Source of the DNA: JADZAI01 sp964390465
Lineage (GTDB): Bacteria; Pseudomonadota; Alphaproteobacteria; Micropepsales; Micropepsaceae
Assembly: GCA_964390465.1 (NCBI GenBank)
Contig: CAYMIJ010000006.1
Span: 79,602-143,601, forward strand
DNA: 64,000 nucleotides
Direction: 5' to 3'
Position numbers and translations under genes: made by a program. A model generated the notes under the pieces. The model ran no database searches. It was not told where the DNA came from and saw only the letters and a list, made by a program, of their open reading frames with translations. Positions 17,838 to 25,605 of the stretch are shown here, in pieces. How positions within the stretch are numbered: the first letter of the stretch is position 1; each line of letters starts with the position of its first letter.

Positions 17838-19178
17838 TCACAAATGTCGCAGGGCCGCGACAAAAAAACCGTCATTTCCGCCTTTTTCTGCAAAGAGGCT
17901 GGGCAGGAGGACAAGCCCGTGACCCTGCGCAGCCTCCTGCGGCAACCCGATATCTGCAGGCGCGATGTGTTCCACCCGCGCGCCGGGGGTGCGATTCAGG
18001 AACGCCGAAATCTGTGCCGCGCCTTCTTCAGGCTCCAGCGAGCACACCGCAAAGACCAGCACACCGCCCGGTTTCAGCATGGCAAAGGCGCTGTCCAGCA
18101 AGGCGGCGCTGATGGCCGCATTGCGCGTGATGGCAGCTTCGTCGCGGATCCACGGCAGTTCCGGGTGACGGCGAATCGTACCAGTCGCGCTGCATGGCGC
18201 GTCGAGCAGGACGCCATCGACCAGTTGCGGCGGACGCCATGTGCGGCCATCGGCGGTGACGCAGTTGGCGGTCAATCTGGTCCGCGTGAGGTTTTCAGCC
18301 AGCCGCTTCATGCGGGCGGCAGATGAATCGAGCGCCGTCACCTCGGCCCTGGCAGCGGCGAGCTGCATCGTCTTGCCACCGGGCGCGGCACCAAGATCTA
18401 TGAGGGTTTTCCCCGCGCCACCGCCCAGCAAGGACAGCAGCACACGCGCCGGGACAGCAGCAGCAGCGTCCTGCACCCACCATGCGCCTTCAGAAAATCC
18501 GGGCAATGTTTCAACCGGCGGATTGCCCTCCACCCGCAACGTGCCGGGAAGGATTTCCTGCGCGCCGAGTTGTTCGGCCCATGCCGCAGTCGAGGCCAGA
18601 TCGCGCAGGGTGAGGTCAAGCGGCGCCTGTTCAGCATGAACCGCAGCGATGTCGCGCGCACGTTCCTCGCCATAGGTGTCCTGCCAACGCTGCCACAGCC
18701 AAAGCGGGGTGTTGAGCGCCTGATGATCCAGCCGGTCCCAGATCGGGTGGCCTTCGGCCACCACCCGCCGCAACACGGCGTTGATGAGCGCCTTGAAGGG
18801 CTTGGCCTCGCGCGTCGCTTCAGCCAGATGGTTCGCGCCATCGACCGCCGCATGGGGCTTGCCCTGAAGCACGATCAGTTCGGCAGCCCCGCACAGGAGC
18901 ACCCGAGATGCGGCAAGACCGTGATCGGGCAGCGGCCTTGCGATGAAGCGGGCGAGCAGTGTTTCCAGCGCACCTTTATGACGCAGGCTCGCATAGGCAA
19001 TGGCGCGCGCAAAGGCGAGATCGCGGGCAGGCAGACGCGCAGCGATGGCGGCGAGTGCATGGGCCGCTTCATCCAGCGTCACGCGCTGATCCAGCACGCG
19101 CGTGATGAGTGAAAAAGCAAAACGGCGGGCCGGAAGACCCGCCGCTTCGTTTTCGTCTGGTCTGGTCTTCAGCCCCAC
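17838..19178 (-). CDS. rsmB: 16S rRNA (cytosine-5)-methyltransferase, RsmB/Sun type
   Basis: The 446-residue protein has an N-terminal NusB-like helical domain (to about residue 140) and a C-terminal Rossmann methyltransferase: DLGAAPGGKTMQLAA binds S-adenosylmethionine, LLDAPCSATGTIRRHPE holds one catalytic Cys and FAVCSLEPEEG the other. It should methylate C967 of 16S rRNA. The GTG start at 19178 lies inside the end of htpX (10-base overlap), so translation is likely coupled. Confidence 0.92.
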   Translation of the reverse strand: MGLKTRPDENEAAGLPARRFAFSLITRVLDQRVTLDEAAHALAAIAARLPARDLAFARAIAYASLRHKGALETLLARFIARPLPDHGLAASRVLLCGAAELIVLQGKPHAAVDGANHLAEATREAKPFKALINAVLRRVVAEGHPIWDRLDHQALNTPLWLWQRWQDTYGEERARDIAAVHAEQAPLDLTLRDLASTAAWAEQLGAQEILPGTLRVEGNPPVETLPGFSEGAWWVQDAAAAVPARVLLSLLGGGAGKTLIDLGAAPGGKTMQLAAARAEVTALDSSAARMKRLAENLTRTRLTANCVTADGRTWRPPQLVDGVLLDAPCSATGTIRRHPELPWIRDEAAITRNAAISAALLDSAFAMLKPGGVLVFAVCSLEPEEGAAQISAFLNRTPGARVEHIAPADIGLPQEAAQGHGLVLLPSLFAEKGGNDGFFVAALRHL

Positions 19179-20095
19179 GGCCCCGACCGACGCGCTGATG
19201 CAGTTGGCATAGTATCCATGCGGCCCTGATAGCCGTCATGCAAACCCATGTCATCCGCCATTTGACGCAGCAGCATGACGCGCTCGGCTGTGGAAGGATG
19301 GGTCGAGAACAGGCTGCGCATGGACTGGCCGTTCAGCGGATTAATAATGAACATATGGGCCGTCGCCGGATTGCGTTCCGCAGCCATATTGGGCACGCGC
19401 GGCGCGGCACCCGCAATCTTTTCCAGTGCATTGGCCAGCCAATCGGGGCGGCCGGAGATTTCCGCGCCACCACGGTCGGCTTCATATTCGCGGCTGCGGC
19501 TGATCGCCATCTGCACCAGCATGGCGGCAATCGGTGCAAGGATAACCATCAGCAACACGCCAAAACCGCCCAGCGGATTATTGCGCGAATCCGAATTGGC
19601 GCTGCCGAAGAACATGCCGAACTGAGCCAGCGAGGAAATCGCGCCGGCCAGCGTGGCGGTGATCGTCATGGTGAGGGTGTCGCGGTTCCTGACATGGGCC
19701 AGTTCGTGCGCCATCACGCCCGCGACTTCTTCCGGGGAAAGCTGGTTGAGCAGGCCGGTTGTTGCGGCAACCGCAGCATTGGATGGGTTGCGGCCCGTGG
19801 CAAAGGCATTGGGCTGCGGGTTTTCAATGATGTAGACCTTGGGCATCGGCATATCCGCGCGCTGCACCAGACCTTCAACAATGCGATAGAACTCGCCGCC
19901 GGTCTCAGCATCGAGCGGCTTTGCGCCATACATGCGCAGCACGATTTTATCGGCGTTCCAGTAGGAAATAAGGTTGGTAACTGCCGCGATGCCGAGGGCG
20001 ATCAGCATGCCTGCCTGACCGCCAATCATCCAGCCCACCGCACCGAACAGTGCCGTGAGTGCCGCGATCAGCATGCCTGTCTTCAGATAGTTCAT
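19169..20095 (-). CDS. htpX: Membrane zinc protease HtpX
   Basis: The 308-residue protein has four hydrophobic segments: two at the N-terminus (residues about 5-50) and two in the middle (about 145-195). The zinc motif is MAHELAHVRNRD, with SREYEADRGGAE providing the third ligand. HtpX degrades misfolded inner-membrane proteins and works with FtsH. The ATG at 20095 gives the standard MNYLKTGMLIA start. The gene is upstream of and overlaps rsmB. Confidence 0.95.
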   Translation of the reverse strand: MNYLKTGMLIAALTALFGAVGWMIGGQAGMLIALGIAAVTNLISYWNADKIVLRMYGAKPLDAETGGEFYRIVEGLVQRADMPMPKVYIIENPQPNAFATGRNPSNAAVAATTGLLNQLSPEEVAGVMAHELAHVRNRDTLTMTITATLAGAISSLAQFGMFFGSANSDSRNNPLGGFGVLLMVILAPIAAMLVQMAISRSREYEADRGGAEISGRPDWLANALEKIAGAAPRVPNMAAERNPATAHMFIINPLNGQSMRSLFSTHPSTAERVMLLRQMADDMGLHDGYQGRMDTMPTASARRSGPWG

Positions 20096-20188
20096 CACCA
20101 AAACCCTTTCGTGCATCAACGCATGATGCGCGTTATGGTTTCATTAAATGGGGGCCTCTGGCCGCCGCTGCAATATGACGTTGATGTG

Positions 20189-20386
20189 ATGACCAACACT
20201 GTGCCCGATGCCAAACCCCTGAGCGAGGCGGCCAAGCGCGCGCTGGCCGAGGCCGCCGAACGGCGCGCCCGCATCGAAGCTGAGGCCAGGGCACTGCCGC
20301 CCGAAACCGGCGGTGCCAAAGGGCTGGAGCCCACCCGCTATGGCGACTGGGAAGGCCAGCGCAAGGGACTCATCAGCGACTTCTGA
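20189..20386 (+). CDS. DUF1674 protein, SDHAF4-like
   Basis: The 65-residue protein has a charged helical N-terminus and the conserved C-terminal block LEPTRYGDWEGQRKGLISDF. This is the DUF1674 signature, shared with the mitochondrial succinate dehydrogenase assembly factor SDHAF4, which helps FAD-loaded SdhA assemble. Start chosen at the ATG at 20189; earlier in-frame ATGs (from 20123) would only add a poorly conserved leader. No sdh gene is in the window. It lies convergent to the PhoX gene, six bases apart. Confidence 0.85.
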   Translation: MTNTVPDAKPLSEAAKRALAEAAERRARIEAEARALPPETGGAKGLEPTRYGDWEGQRKGLISDF

Positions 20387-20392
20387 GCGGGC

Positions 20393-22267
20393 TTAAGTGC
20401 CGATCTTGCCGCCGCCTGTGCGCGTGATGGCAACCACCGAGGGGCGCGGTGGCATCGCACTGTCCATAGCTGCGGGCCAGCGTGTGGTGGGCGCTTCAAA
20501 GGTGCTGCCTTCATCGTCGCCGGGATGCTGGATCGACAGGAACAGGGTTTCGCCATCGGGCGTGAAACATGGCCCGGTGACTTCCGCCCCGCGCGGCGCG
20601 GCATAGAAGTGACGCGAGACAGCGCGCTGATCGCCCGTCACGCAGCAGGCCCACAGACCATTGGCGATGCCGATGCCTTCCGCACCATCTGAGGCGATCC
20701 ACAAACGCCCGTCTGGATCAAAGGCCAGATTATCGGGATTGGCGAAATACCCTGCCGGCGTCGTGCCCGCGCCATAACGGCCCTGTGCGCTCGCCTCAGC
20801 TTCGGCATGACCGGCCAGAATGAAGATGTCCCACTGGAAAGAGAGCGCGGTGTGATCGCGCGCGCCATCTTCACCGGGTGGCAGGATCTCGATGATGTGG
20901 CCGCGCAGATTGGGCACACGCGGCATGGAGGGAATCGGTTCTTTCCGGTCGGGATTGCCAGTGAACGCGATATAGGCGCGGCTGGTGACGGGGTCGGTTT
21001 CAATGTCTTCCGGGCGGTCGGTGAGCGTTGCGCCAAGCTGACGGGCGGCGCGGCGCGCGTCGATCAGCACATCGCCCTGATCGTCAAAGCCGTTTTCTTT
21101 CGTCAGTCCGTTCTGGCCATGCAGCAATGGCAGCCATTCGCCCGTGCCGTCATCATGGAAGCGCGCGACAGAGAGCGTGCCTTCATCCAGCAAGTCTGCA
21201 TTGGCGGCCAGGTTGGCGGCATCAAAGGCCCGCGCCGTGACGAACCTGTAAACGCATTCGTTCTTCTGATCATCAGCCAGATAGACAACCACACGTCCAT
21301 CACCGTTGACCGTGAGGTTGGCGGCTTCATGACGGAAACGGCCCAGCGCTGTGCGCTTTTTCGGTATGGCGCCGGGATTGCGCGGATCGATCTCCACCAC
21401 CCAGCCGAAGCGGTTGAACTCGTGCGGCTCGGCGCCCATGTCGAAACGGCGTTCGTATTTCGCCCAGCGTGATTTGGCTCCAACGCCAAAAGATTCAACA
21501 CCCAGCGCTTCGCGCGCATTTTCAGCACTCAGAGCGCCGGGCTTGCAGGCAAAATTGTTCTGGATGTTTTCTTCGCAGGTCAGGAACGTGTCCCACGGGG
21601 TTGTTCCACCCGAGCAGTTTTCGCAGGATCCAAATACTGTTTCACCATCTGGATCAGCACTGGTCTTCATGCGGGCGTGACCGCGCAGTGGCCCCGAAAT
21701 CGCGATGGGCGTGTCAGCGGTGATGCGGCGGGCATACTGGCTGCCGGACATGACCGACCATTTGCCGCCATCCTTCTTCACCTCGATGACGGAGAAGCCG
21801 ACCGAGGCGCGCTCAATGGCGGCACGTTCAGCCGCCTTGTCCTCAGCCCCGCCCGGCGGAAACATCTTTCCTGAGTCCTGGCTTTCATGATTGACGCCAA
21901 GCAGGCCGCGCGTGCTGCCATCGAGCGGCACATAGCCGATATAGTCGCAGTTATAGCCAAACTGCGCGGCCTGTGAGGCCGGTGACTGGTTCAACACGTC
22001 AAAGGCTGGCGCACCCGGCAGGATCGGCTCGCCCCACGAGATGAGAACGTCGGACTGATAGCCGGGCGCGACATGCTGGTCAGGGTCGTCGCGCCGGATC
22101 AGCGGCAGTTCGGCAAAGGCCAGCGCGGCGGATGACGCGGCCCGCGCCACGCCGGAGGTGAGCATGCCAATCGGCGAAAGCGACAGAGCAGCGGCTGATG
22201 CAGCGCCTTTCAGCAAAGTGCGGCGGGAAAGAAAGCGCGTGGCGACGTCGGAAAAATGCGTGGTCAT
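20393..22267 (-). CDS. PhoX-family phosphatase (DUF839), Tat-exported
   Basis: The 624-residue protein has a twin-arginine signal SRRTLLKG (Arg15-Arg16) followed by a hydrophobic stretch and ARAASS, so it should be exported folded to the periplasm. GVNHESQDS, SCENCSGGTTPWDTFLTCEE, GRFRHEAANL and FDPDGRLWIASDG are characteristic of the PhoX six-bladed propeller. PhoX enzymes are calcium/iron-dependent alkaline phosphatases active on phosphomonoesters. AGAGGACAGG precedes the ATG. No Pho-box was recognised in the 60-base gap to the upstream gene. Confidence 0.9.
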   Translation of the reverse strand: MTTHFSDVATRFLSRRTLLKGAASAAALSLSPIGMLTSGVARAASSAALAFAELPLIRRDDPDQHVAPGYQSDVLISWGEPILPGAPAFDVLNQSPASQAAQFGYNCDYIGYVPLDGSTRGLLGVNHESQDSGKMFPPGGAEDKAAERAAIERASVGFSVIEVKKDGGKWSVMSGSQYARRITADTPIAISGPLRGHARMKTSADPDGETVFGSCENCSGGTTPWDTFLTCEENIQNNFACKPGALSAENAREALGVESFGVGAKSRWAKYERRFDMGAEPHEFNRFGWVVEIDPRNPGAIPKKRTALGRFRHEAANLTVNGDGRVVVYLADDQKNECVYRFVTARAFDAANLAANADLLDEGTLSVARFHDDGTGEWLPLLHGQNGLTKENGFDDQGDVLIDARRAARQLGATLTDRPEDIETDPVTSRAYIAFTGNPDRKEPIPSMPRVPNLRGHIIEILPPGEDGARDHTALSFQWDIFILAGHAEAEASAQGRYGAGTTPAGYFANPDNLAFDPDGRLWIASDGAEGIGIANGLWACCVTGDQRAVSRHFYAAPRGAEVTGPCFTPDGETLFLSIQHPGDDEGSTFEAPTTRWPAAMDSAMPPRPSVVAITRTGGGKIGT

Positions 22268-22328
22268 GGCCTGTCCTCTAACAGGTCCATCCGCTAGCCG
22301 TCCAACATGACAGGCTGATGATGGCCGG

Positions 22329-23171
22329 TCAGATTCCCGGTGGTGGTGGGGATTGCGGCCCCAGTTCTGGTTTCAAGCGCACCGCTTCACAGGCCGCCTG
22401 CGTGTGCTTGCCATCGGCCGGGCTGAACCGGTGCAGCGCACGCGGCCCGGCATAGATGAAACCGCCATTGGAAAGCCGCGCCGTGATTTCCGCCCGCATC
22501 GGGGTTTCAACCGCCAGACAGCCATCGCTGGTGCCGACCTTTCCAGTGTCTGGGTCTGGCGTCATGTAACCGGCTTCATGCAGCACAATGGCCCGCCAGA
22601 AGGTGCAGGAATTGGTGTCGTCCAGCCCATGCAGACGCATCGAGCCCGGCCAGCGCCCATCATCATAGACATTGGCGGCCACAAAAGCCCCGATAGCCGA
22701 CTTGTTTGAGTCGAGCTGGTTCGACGTGCTGACAACCGCGCCACTGGTCAGCAGCCGTTCATCCTCCAGCGCCGCCGAAGCCATTGCATCGGACTGACGC
22801 CCATGCGCCACGCGATAGGCATCCACCGCGCCGCTGGTCAGGTCGATGATGAAAAGGCGCGGCTCAACCGCCGGGATGCGGTAGTCGAGGACGCCGATGA
22901 CATCGCGGCGGATGGGCGATAGCCGCGATTCAATGCGTCGATTGGGGAAATCAAAAACGCGCGTTTCGCTTTGGACCGTGCCGAAATGTCCGGCATAGGA
23001 AGCGAGCGCCTCGCTGAGCAGACTGCGGGCGATCTTGCCGCCGGGATCCATGCGGACGCCATCAACAGTGAGCGCTGCAGCATCAACAACAGGTGGCGGT
23101 GGCGGCAGGCTGGCGCAGGCCGCCAGCCAGAATAATGAGAGCGCGCCGGTCAGCCGGATGATGGCTTTCAT
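22329..23171 (-). CDS. L,D-transpeptidase-like lipoprotein (YkuD_2 type), copy 1
   Basis: The 280-residue protein has a lipoprotein signal ending in LAAC (Cys near residue 19), then PPPPP. The catalytic region has the His (IVLHEAGYM), and VGTSDGCLAV with C218 as nucleophile, followed by GGFIYAG, matching the murein L,D-transpeptidase family PF13645. It should act on peptidoglycan stem peptides or on outer-membrane anchoring. It is the last of three adjacent paralogues on this strand; ten bases separate it from copy 2. Confidence 0.85.
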   Translation of the reverse strand: MKAIIRLTGALSLFWLAACASLPPPPPVVDAAALTVDGVRMDPGGKIARSLLSEALASYAGHFGTVQSETRVFDFPNRRIESRLSPIRRDVIGVLDYRIPAVEPRLFIIDLTSGAVDAYRVAHGRQSDAMASAALEDERLLTSGAVVSTSNQLDSNKSAIGAFVAANVYDDGRWPGSMRLHGLDDTNSCTFWRAIVLHEAGYMTPDPDTGKVGTSDGCLAVETPMRAEITARLSNGGFIYAGPRALHRFSPADGKHTQAACEAVRLKPELGPQSPPPPGI

Positions 23172-23181
23172 AAGATGATCC

Positions 23182-24423
23182 TTAGCGTCTGATGCTGTCT
23201 GCGTTCAGCCAGGCCAGCGTATCCGGCTTTGGCTGCGGCACGGGCGTTTCAACGACTTCATGCGCTGACAGGGTGGCTGGTTTCGGCAAAGGCAGAGGCA
23301 CGGTCTGGCCCATGTCTTCTGATGCAGCGGCATTCAAAATGACGGGCTTGGGCTGCGGCAAGGGCGCATCACCACCCATGGTGATAAGCGCCATGAGTGC
23401 ACCGCCGTCCTGTGCTGTTGCCTCAACTGCCGCAATGGCCGCCGGTTTGATCTGCGGCAGGATGATCTCGGCCCATTGCGGTGCGGGCGCGGGATCGGGC
23501 ACAGCAGGCGGTGTTGCGATCAATGCAGCCGCCAGAAGCGAATCCGGTTTCGCCTGTGGCACCGGCACGGAGGCAGACTGGGCGACCGCATCCAGACGCG
23601 GCTTGGGGTGCGGCATGGGCGGCACAAAGGCAGCGACAAGGGCGGCGCGGGCCTTCGGACGGCCATGTTGTGGCGCGTCAGAGGCGATATCGGGCTGCGT
23701 CAGTGACGCCATGATGACAGGTGCCGCAGGAACCGGCGCGGGATCAGGCGTTGATGGCGGGGCAGCGGCGGCCATCAAAATGTCGGGTTGCGGCGCAGTG
23801 CGTGGCGCGCCGGCATAAACGAAGCCGCCATTGGCGATCACATCGTAGATGCGATTCATCGCCCGTGTTGTGACGACGAAACAGCCCAGCGAACGACCGA
23901 ACTTACCGTTTTCGGGGTCAAAATATGGCGCGGTGTGAAAGACGATCAGCCGTTCATAGGCCGAGGCATTGCTGGCATCGAGGCCATGCAGGCGCAATGC
24001 CGGGCCGTGCGCCGGGCTCTGATAGCGTTCGCCACCACGATAGGCACCAAGCGATGACATGCCGCTCGATTCCGTGTTGGAAAAACGCACGGCCATTTTG
24101 GAATGCTGCGGATCCGAGCCACGCCCATGCGCGACATAATGTGCTTCCACCGCGCCGGTGCGCATATTGAGAATATAGAGGCGCCGGGCTGTCGAAGGCA
24201 GACGGTAATCAACCACAACAATCTCATCGCCCTTGAACGGGGCACGCGCGGCCTGCCGGGCATACGCGTCGATGGCCTGCGCCTGAATGTCATCGGCAAT
24301 CAGATTTTGCGGATCAAGCACAGCCGTCTGGGCACGCGCCAGCGGCACGGACAGGATCGTTGTCGCCCATACTGAGAGGGCCAGCAGCAACACGCGTCTC
24401 ATGCCCGTCTTAGAACGCGCCAT
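23182..24423 (-). CDS. L,D-transpeptidase-like protein with proline-lysine repeat tail, copy 2
   Basis: The protein has about 413 residues. An N-terminal export signal (RRVLLLALSV to ARAQ) is followed by a YkuD_2 domain, with His in VFHTAPYF and GRSLGCFVV (C181), ending GGFVYAGAP near residue 200. The remaining half is Pro/Ala-rich and carries six degenerate P-x-P-x-x-KP units. Such tails can span or bind the wall. The start is uncertain: ATG at 24423, ATG at 24402 (a more usual signal peptide) and GTG at 24429 are all possible and none has a strong ribosome site. Confidence 0.82.
   Translation of the reverse strand: MARSKTGMRRVLLLALSVWATTILSVPLARAQTAVLDPQNLIADDIQAQAIDAYARQAARAPFKGDEIVVVDYRLPSTARRLYILNMRTGAVEAHYVAHGRGSDPQHSKMAVRFSNTESSGMSSLGAYRGGERYQSPAHGPALRLHGLDASNASAYERLIVFHTAPYFDPENGKFGRSLGCFVVTTRAMNRIYDVIANGGFVYAGAPRTAPQPDILMAAAAPPSTPDPAPVPAAPVIMASLTQPDIASDAPQHGRPKARAALVAAFVPPMPHPKPRLDAVAQSASVPVPQAKPDSLLAAALIATPPAVPDPAPAPQWAEIILPQIKPAAIAAVEATAQDGGALMALITMGGDAPLPQPKPVILNAAASEDMGQTVPLPLPKPATLSAHEVVETPVPQPKPDTLAWLNADSIRR
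23193..23625 (-). repeat. Degenerate P-x-P-x-x-KP repeats in L,D-transpeptidase copy 2
   Basis: Six spaced copies are read in the translated tail: PMPHPKP, PVPQAKP, ILPQIKP, PLPQPKP, PLPLPKP and PVPQPKP, 16-37 residues apart. The nucleotide copies differ, so this is a protein-level repeat and not a recent DNA duplication. One further copy, PVPAPKP, occurs near the C-terminus of copy 3. Confidence 0.8.
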
Positions 24424-24481
24424 CGTCACCAGATCAACCGCTTGACACGGGCAGCCGTTTCATATCCGCGCCCGCATTGTT

Positions 24482-25480
24482 TCATGGCACGATTGGCCGC
24501 AACCCATTGAGCAGGACAGGCCCGAGACCGGGCATCACCGTGACAGGTGCGCCACCCATGAAACGCGGCTTGGGGGCCGGAACCGGATAGGTCTCGCCCG
24601 GCTGCACCACAGGCACCACGGAATAAGGAATGCGGGTCGGGGCGGTGGGTTTGGGCGGCGCGACATCCGGCACTGCGCCATCGGGCGCGTCTTTGGAGGC
24701 CGTGGCGCAACTATCCTGCCCGCCGCATTCGGAATTGCATTCGCTGACCTTGTTGGCGGTTGAACGATCGTAAAGGGATATCGGGCCGGCATAGACGAAG
24801 CCGCCCTCCTGCAACACCTTGATGACCTCGGGCAGGTCGCTGGCGTCAGTCATGAAGCAGCCGCAGGACCAGCCGAAAATATTGCGATCGCGATCAAAAA
24901 ACCGCTCGTCGGAATGAAAGACGATGGCCCGTTCCAGCGTGCGGTCATTGGTCGGGTCCAGCCCGCGCAATCGGAGCGCCCTGCCCCATTTCGCACTGGC
25001 ATATTCCTGACCGGCCACAAATGCGCCGACCGGCGAGGTGCCAGAGCCCTTCAGATTGGTGAAGCGCACCGCCTTATAGGAGTGGCGATTTTCAGCCGAG
25101 CCAAGCCCATGACTGACCTGCATGGCCGTGACGCCGCCGGTCTTGAAATCGACGATGTAGAGGCGGCGTTCGTAAGCCTGTTTGGAGTAGTCGATGACCA
25201 CGAATTTGTCGGTACGCAGCCAGCGCGTTGTAAAGGCGATCACCGAATTGCGGCTGAAGGCTGTCAGGCTGTGGCCAACATCCATCTTGTTGTAATGGGC
25301 ATGATAGGAATCCAGCGCCTCCTTCAGCAAAGCGCGGTTCTCGATGACGCAGCCGGGATCCAGCCCCTGTATGGCTTCACACTTGGGCGCTTGCGGGGTG
25401 GTTGCGCAGGCCCCAACCCCCATCACCAGAGAAAGGACAGCGCCTGCCCTTAAAACAATATGCCTGATGGATGACGACAT
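24482..25480 (-). CDS. L,D-transpeptidase-like lipoprotein, copy 3
   Basis: The 332-residue protein has a lipoprotein signal ending in GVGAC, and a YkuD_2 domain with His in VFHSDERFF and GWSCGCFMT, where C208 is the expected nucleophile and another Cys lies two residues before it. GGFVYAG closes the domain. After it comes a short cysteine cluster (CNSECGGQDSC) and a tail with PVPAPKPRF, echoing the repeats of copy 2. The ATG at 25480 was chosen because it directly precedes the signal peptide. It is first in the three-gene series and divergent from the AceE-like gene. Confidence 0.83.
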   Translation of the reverse strand: MSSSIRHIVLRAGAVLSLVMGVGACATTPQAPKCEAIQGLDPGCVIENRALLKEALDSYHAHYNKMDVGHSLTAFSRNSVIAFTTRWLRTDKFVVIDYSKQAYERRLYIVDFKTGGVTAMQVSHGLGSAENRHSYKAVRFTNLKGSGTSPVGAFVAGQEYASAKWGRALRLRGLDPTNDRTLERAIVFHSDERFFDRDRNIFGWSCGCFMTDASDLPEVIKVLQEGGFVYAGPISLYDRSTANKVSECNSECGGQDSCATASKDAPDGAVPDVAPPKPTAPTRIPYSVVPVVQPGETYPVPAPKPRFMGGAPVTVMPGLGPVLLNGLRPIVP

Positions 25481-25508
25481 GGAGCCTGAGACGAGAGTGT
25501 TTATTTTG

Positions 25509-25538
25509 GTTAACGGATAAAACTCGGCGGCGGTTAAC
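25509..25538. promoter_or_regulatory. Paired GTTAAC sites in a divergent intergenic region
   Basis: Two GTTAAC hexamers start 24 bases apart within the 125-base gap between L,D-transpeptidase copy 3 and the AceE-like gene. They resemble CtrA half-sites but not the TTAA-N7-TTAA spacing. A regulatory role is possible but weakly supported. Confidence 0.3.
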
Positions 25539-25605
25539 AAACTGGAAACTCGCAGGCAATGCCCCATGCTTGACGGCATGGCAGCCGCAGAGGACAAGCC
25601 CGCTT

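Noticed and set aside
19238..20188. Plus-strand extension of the DUF1674 frame through htpX
   Set aside because: It is antisense to a certain htpX gene and shows no conserved content; the real gene starts near 20189.
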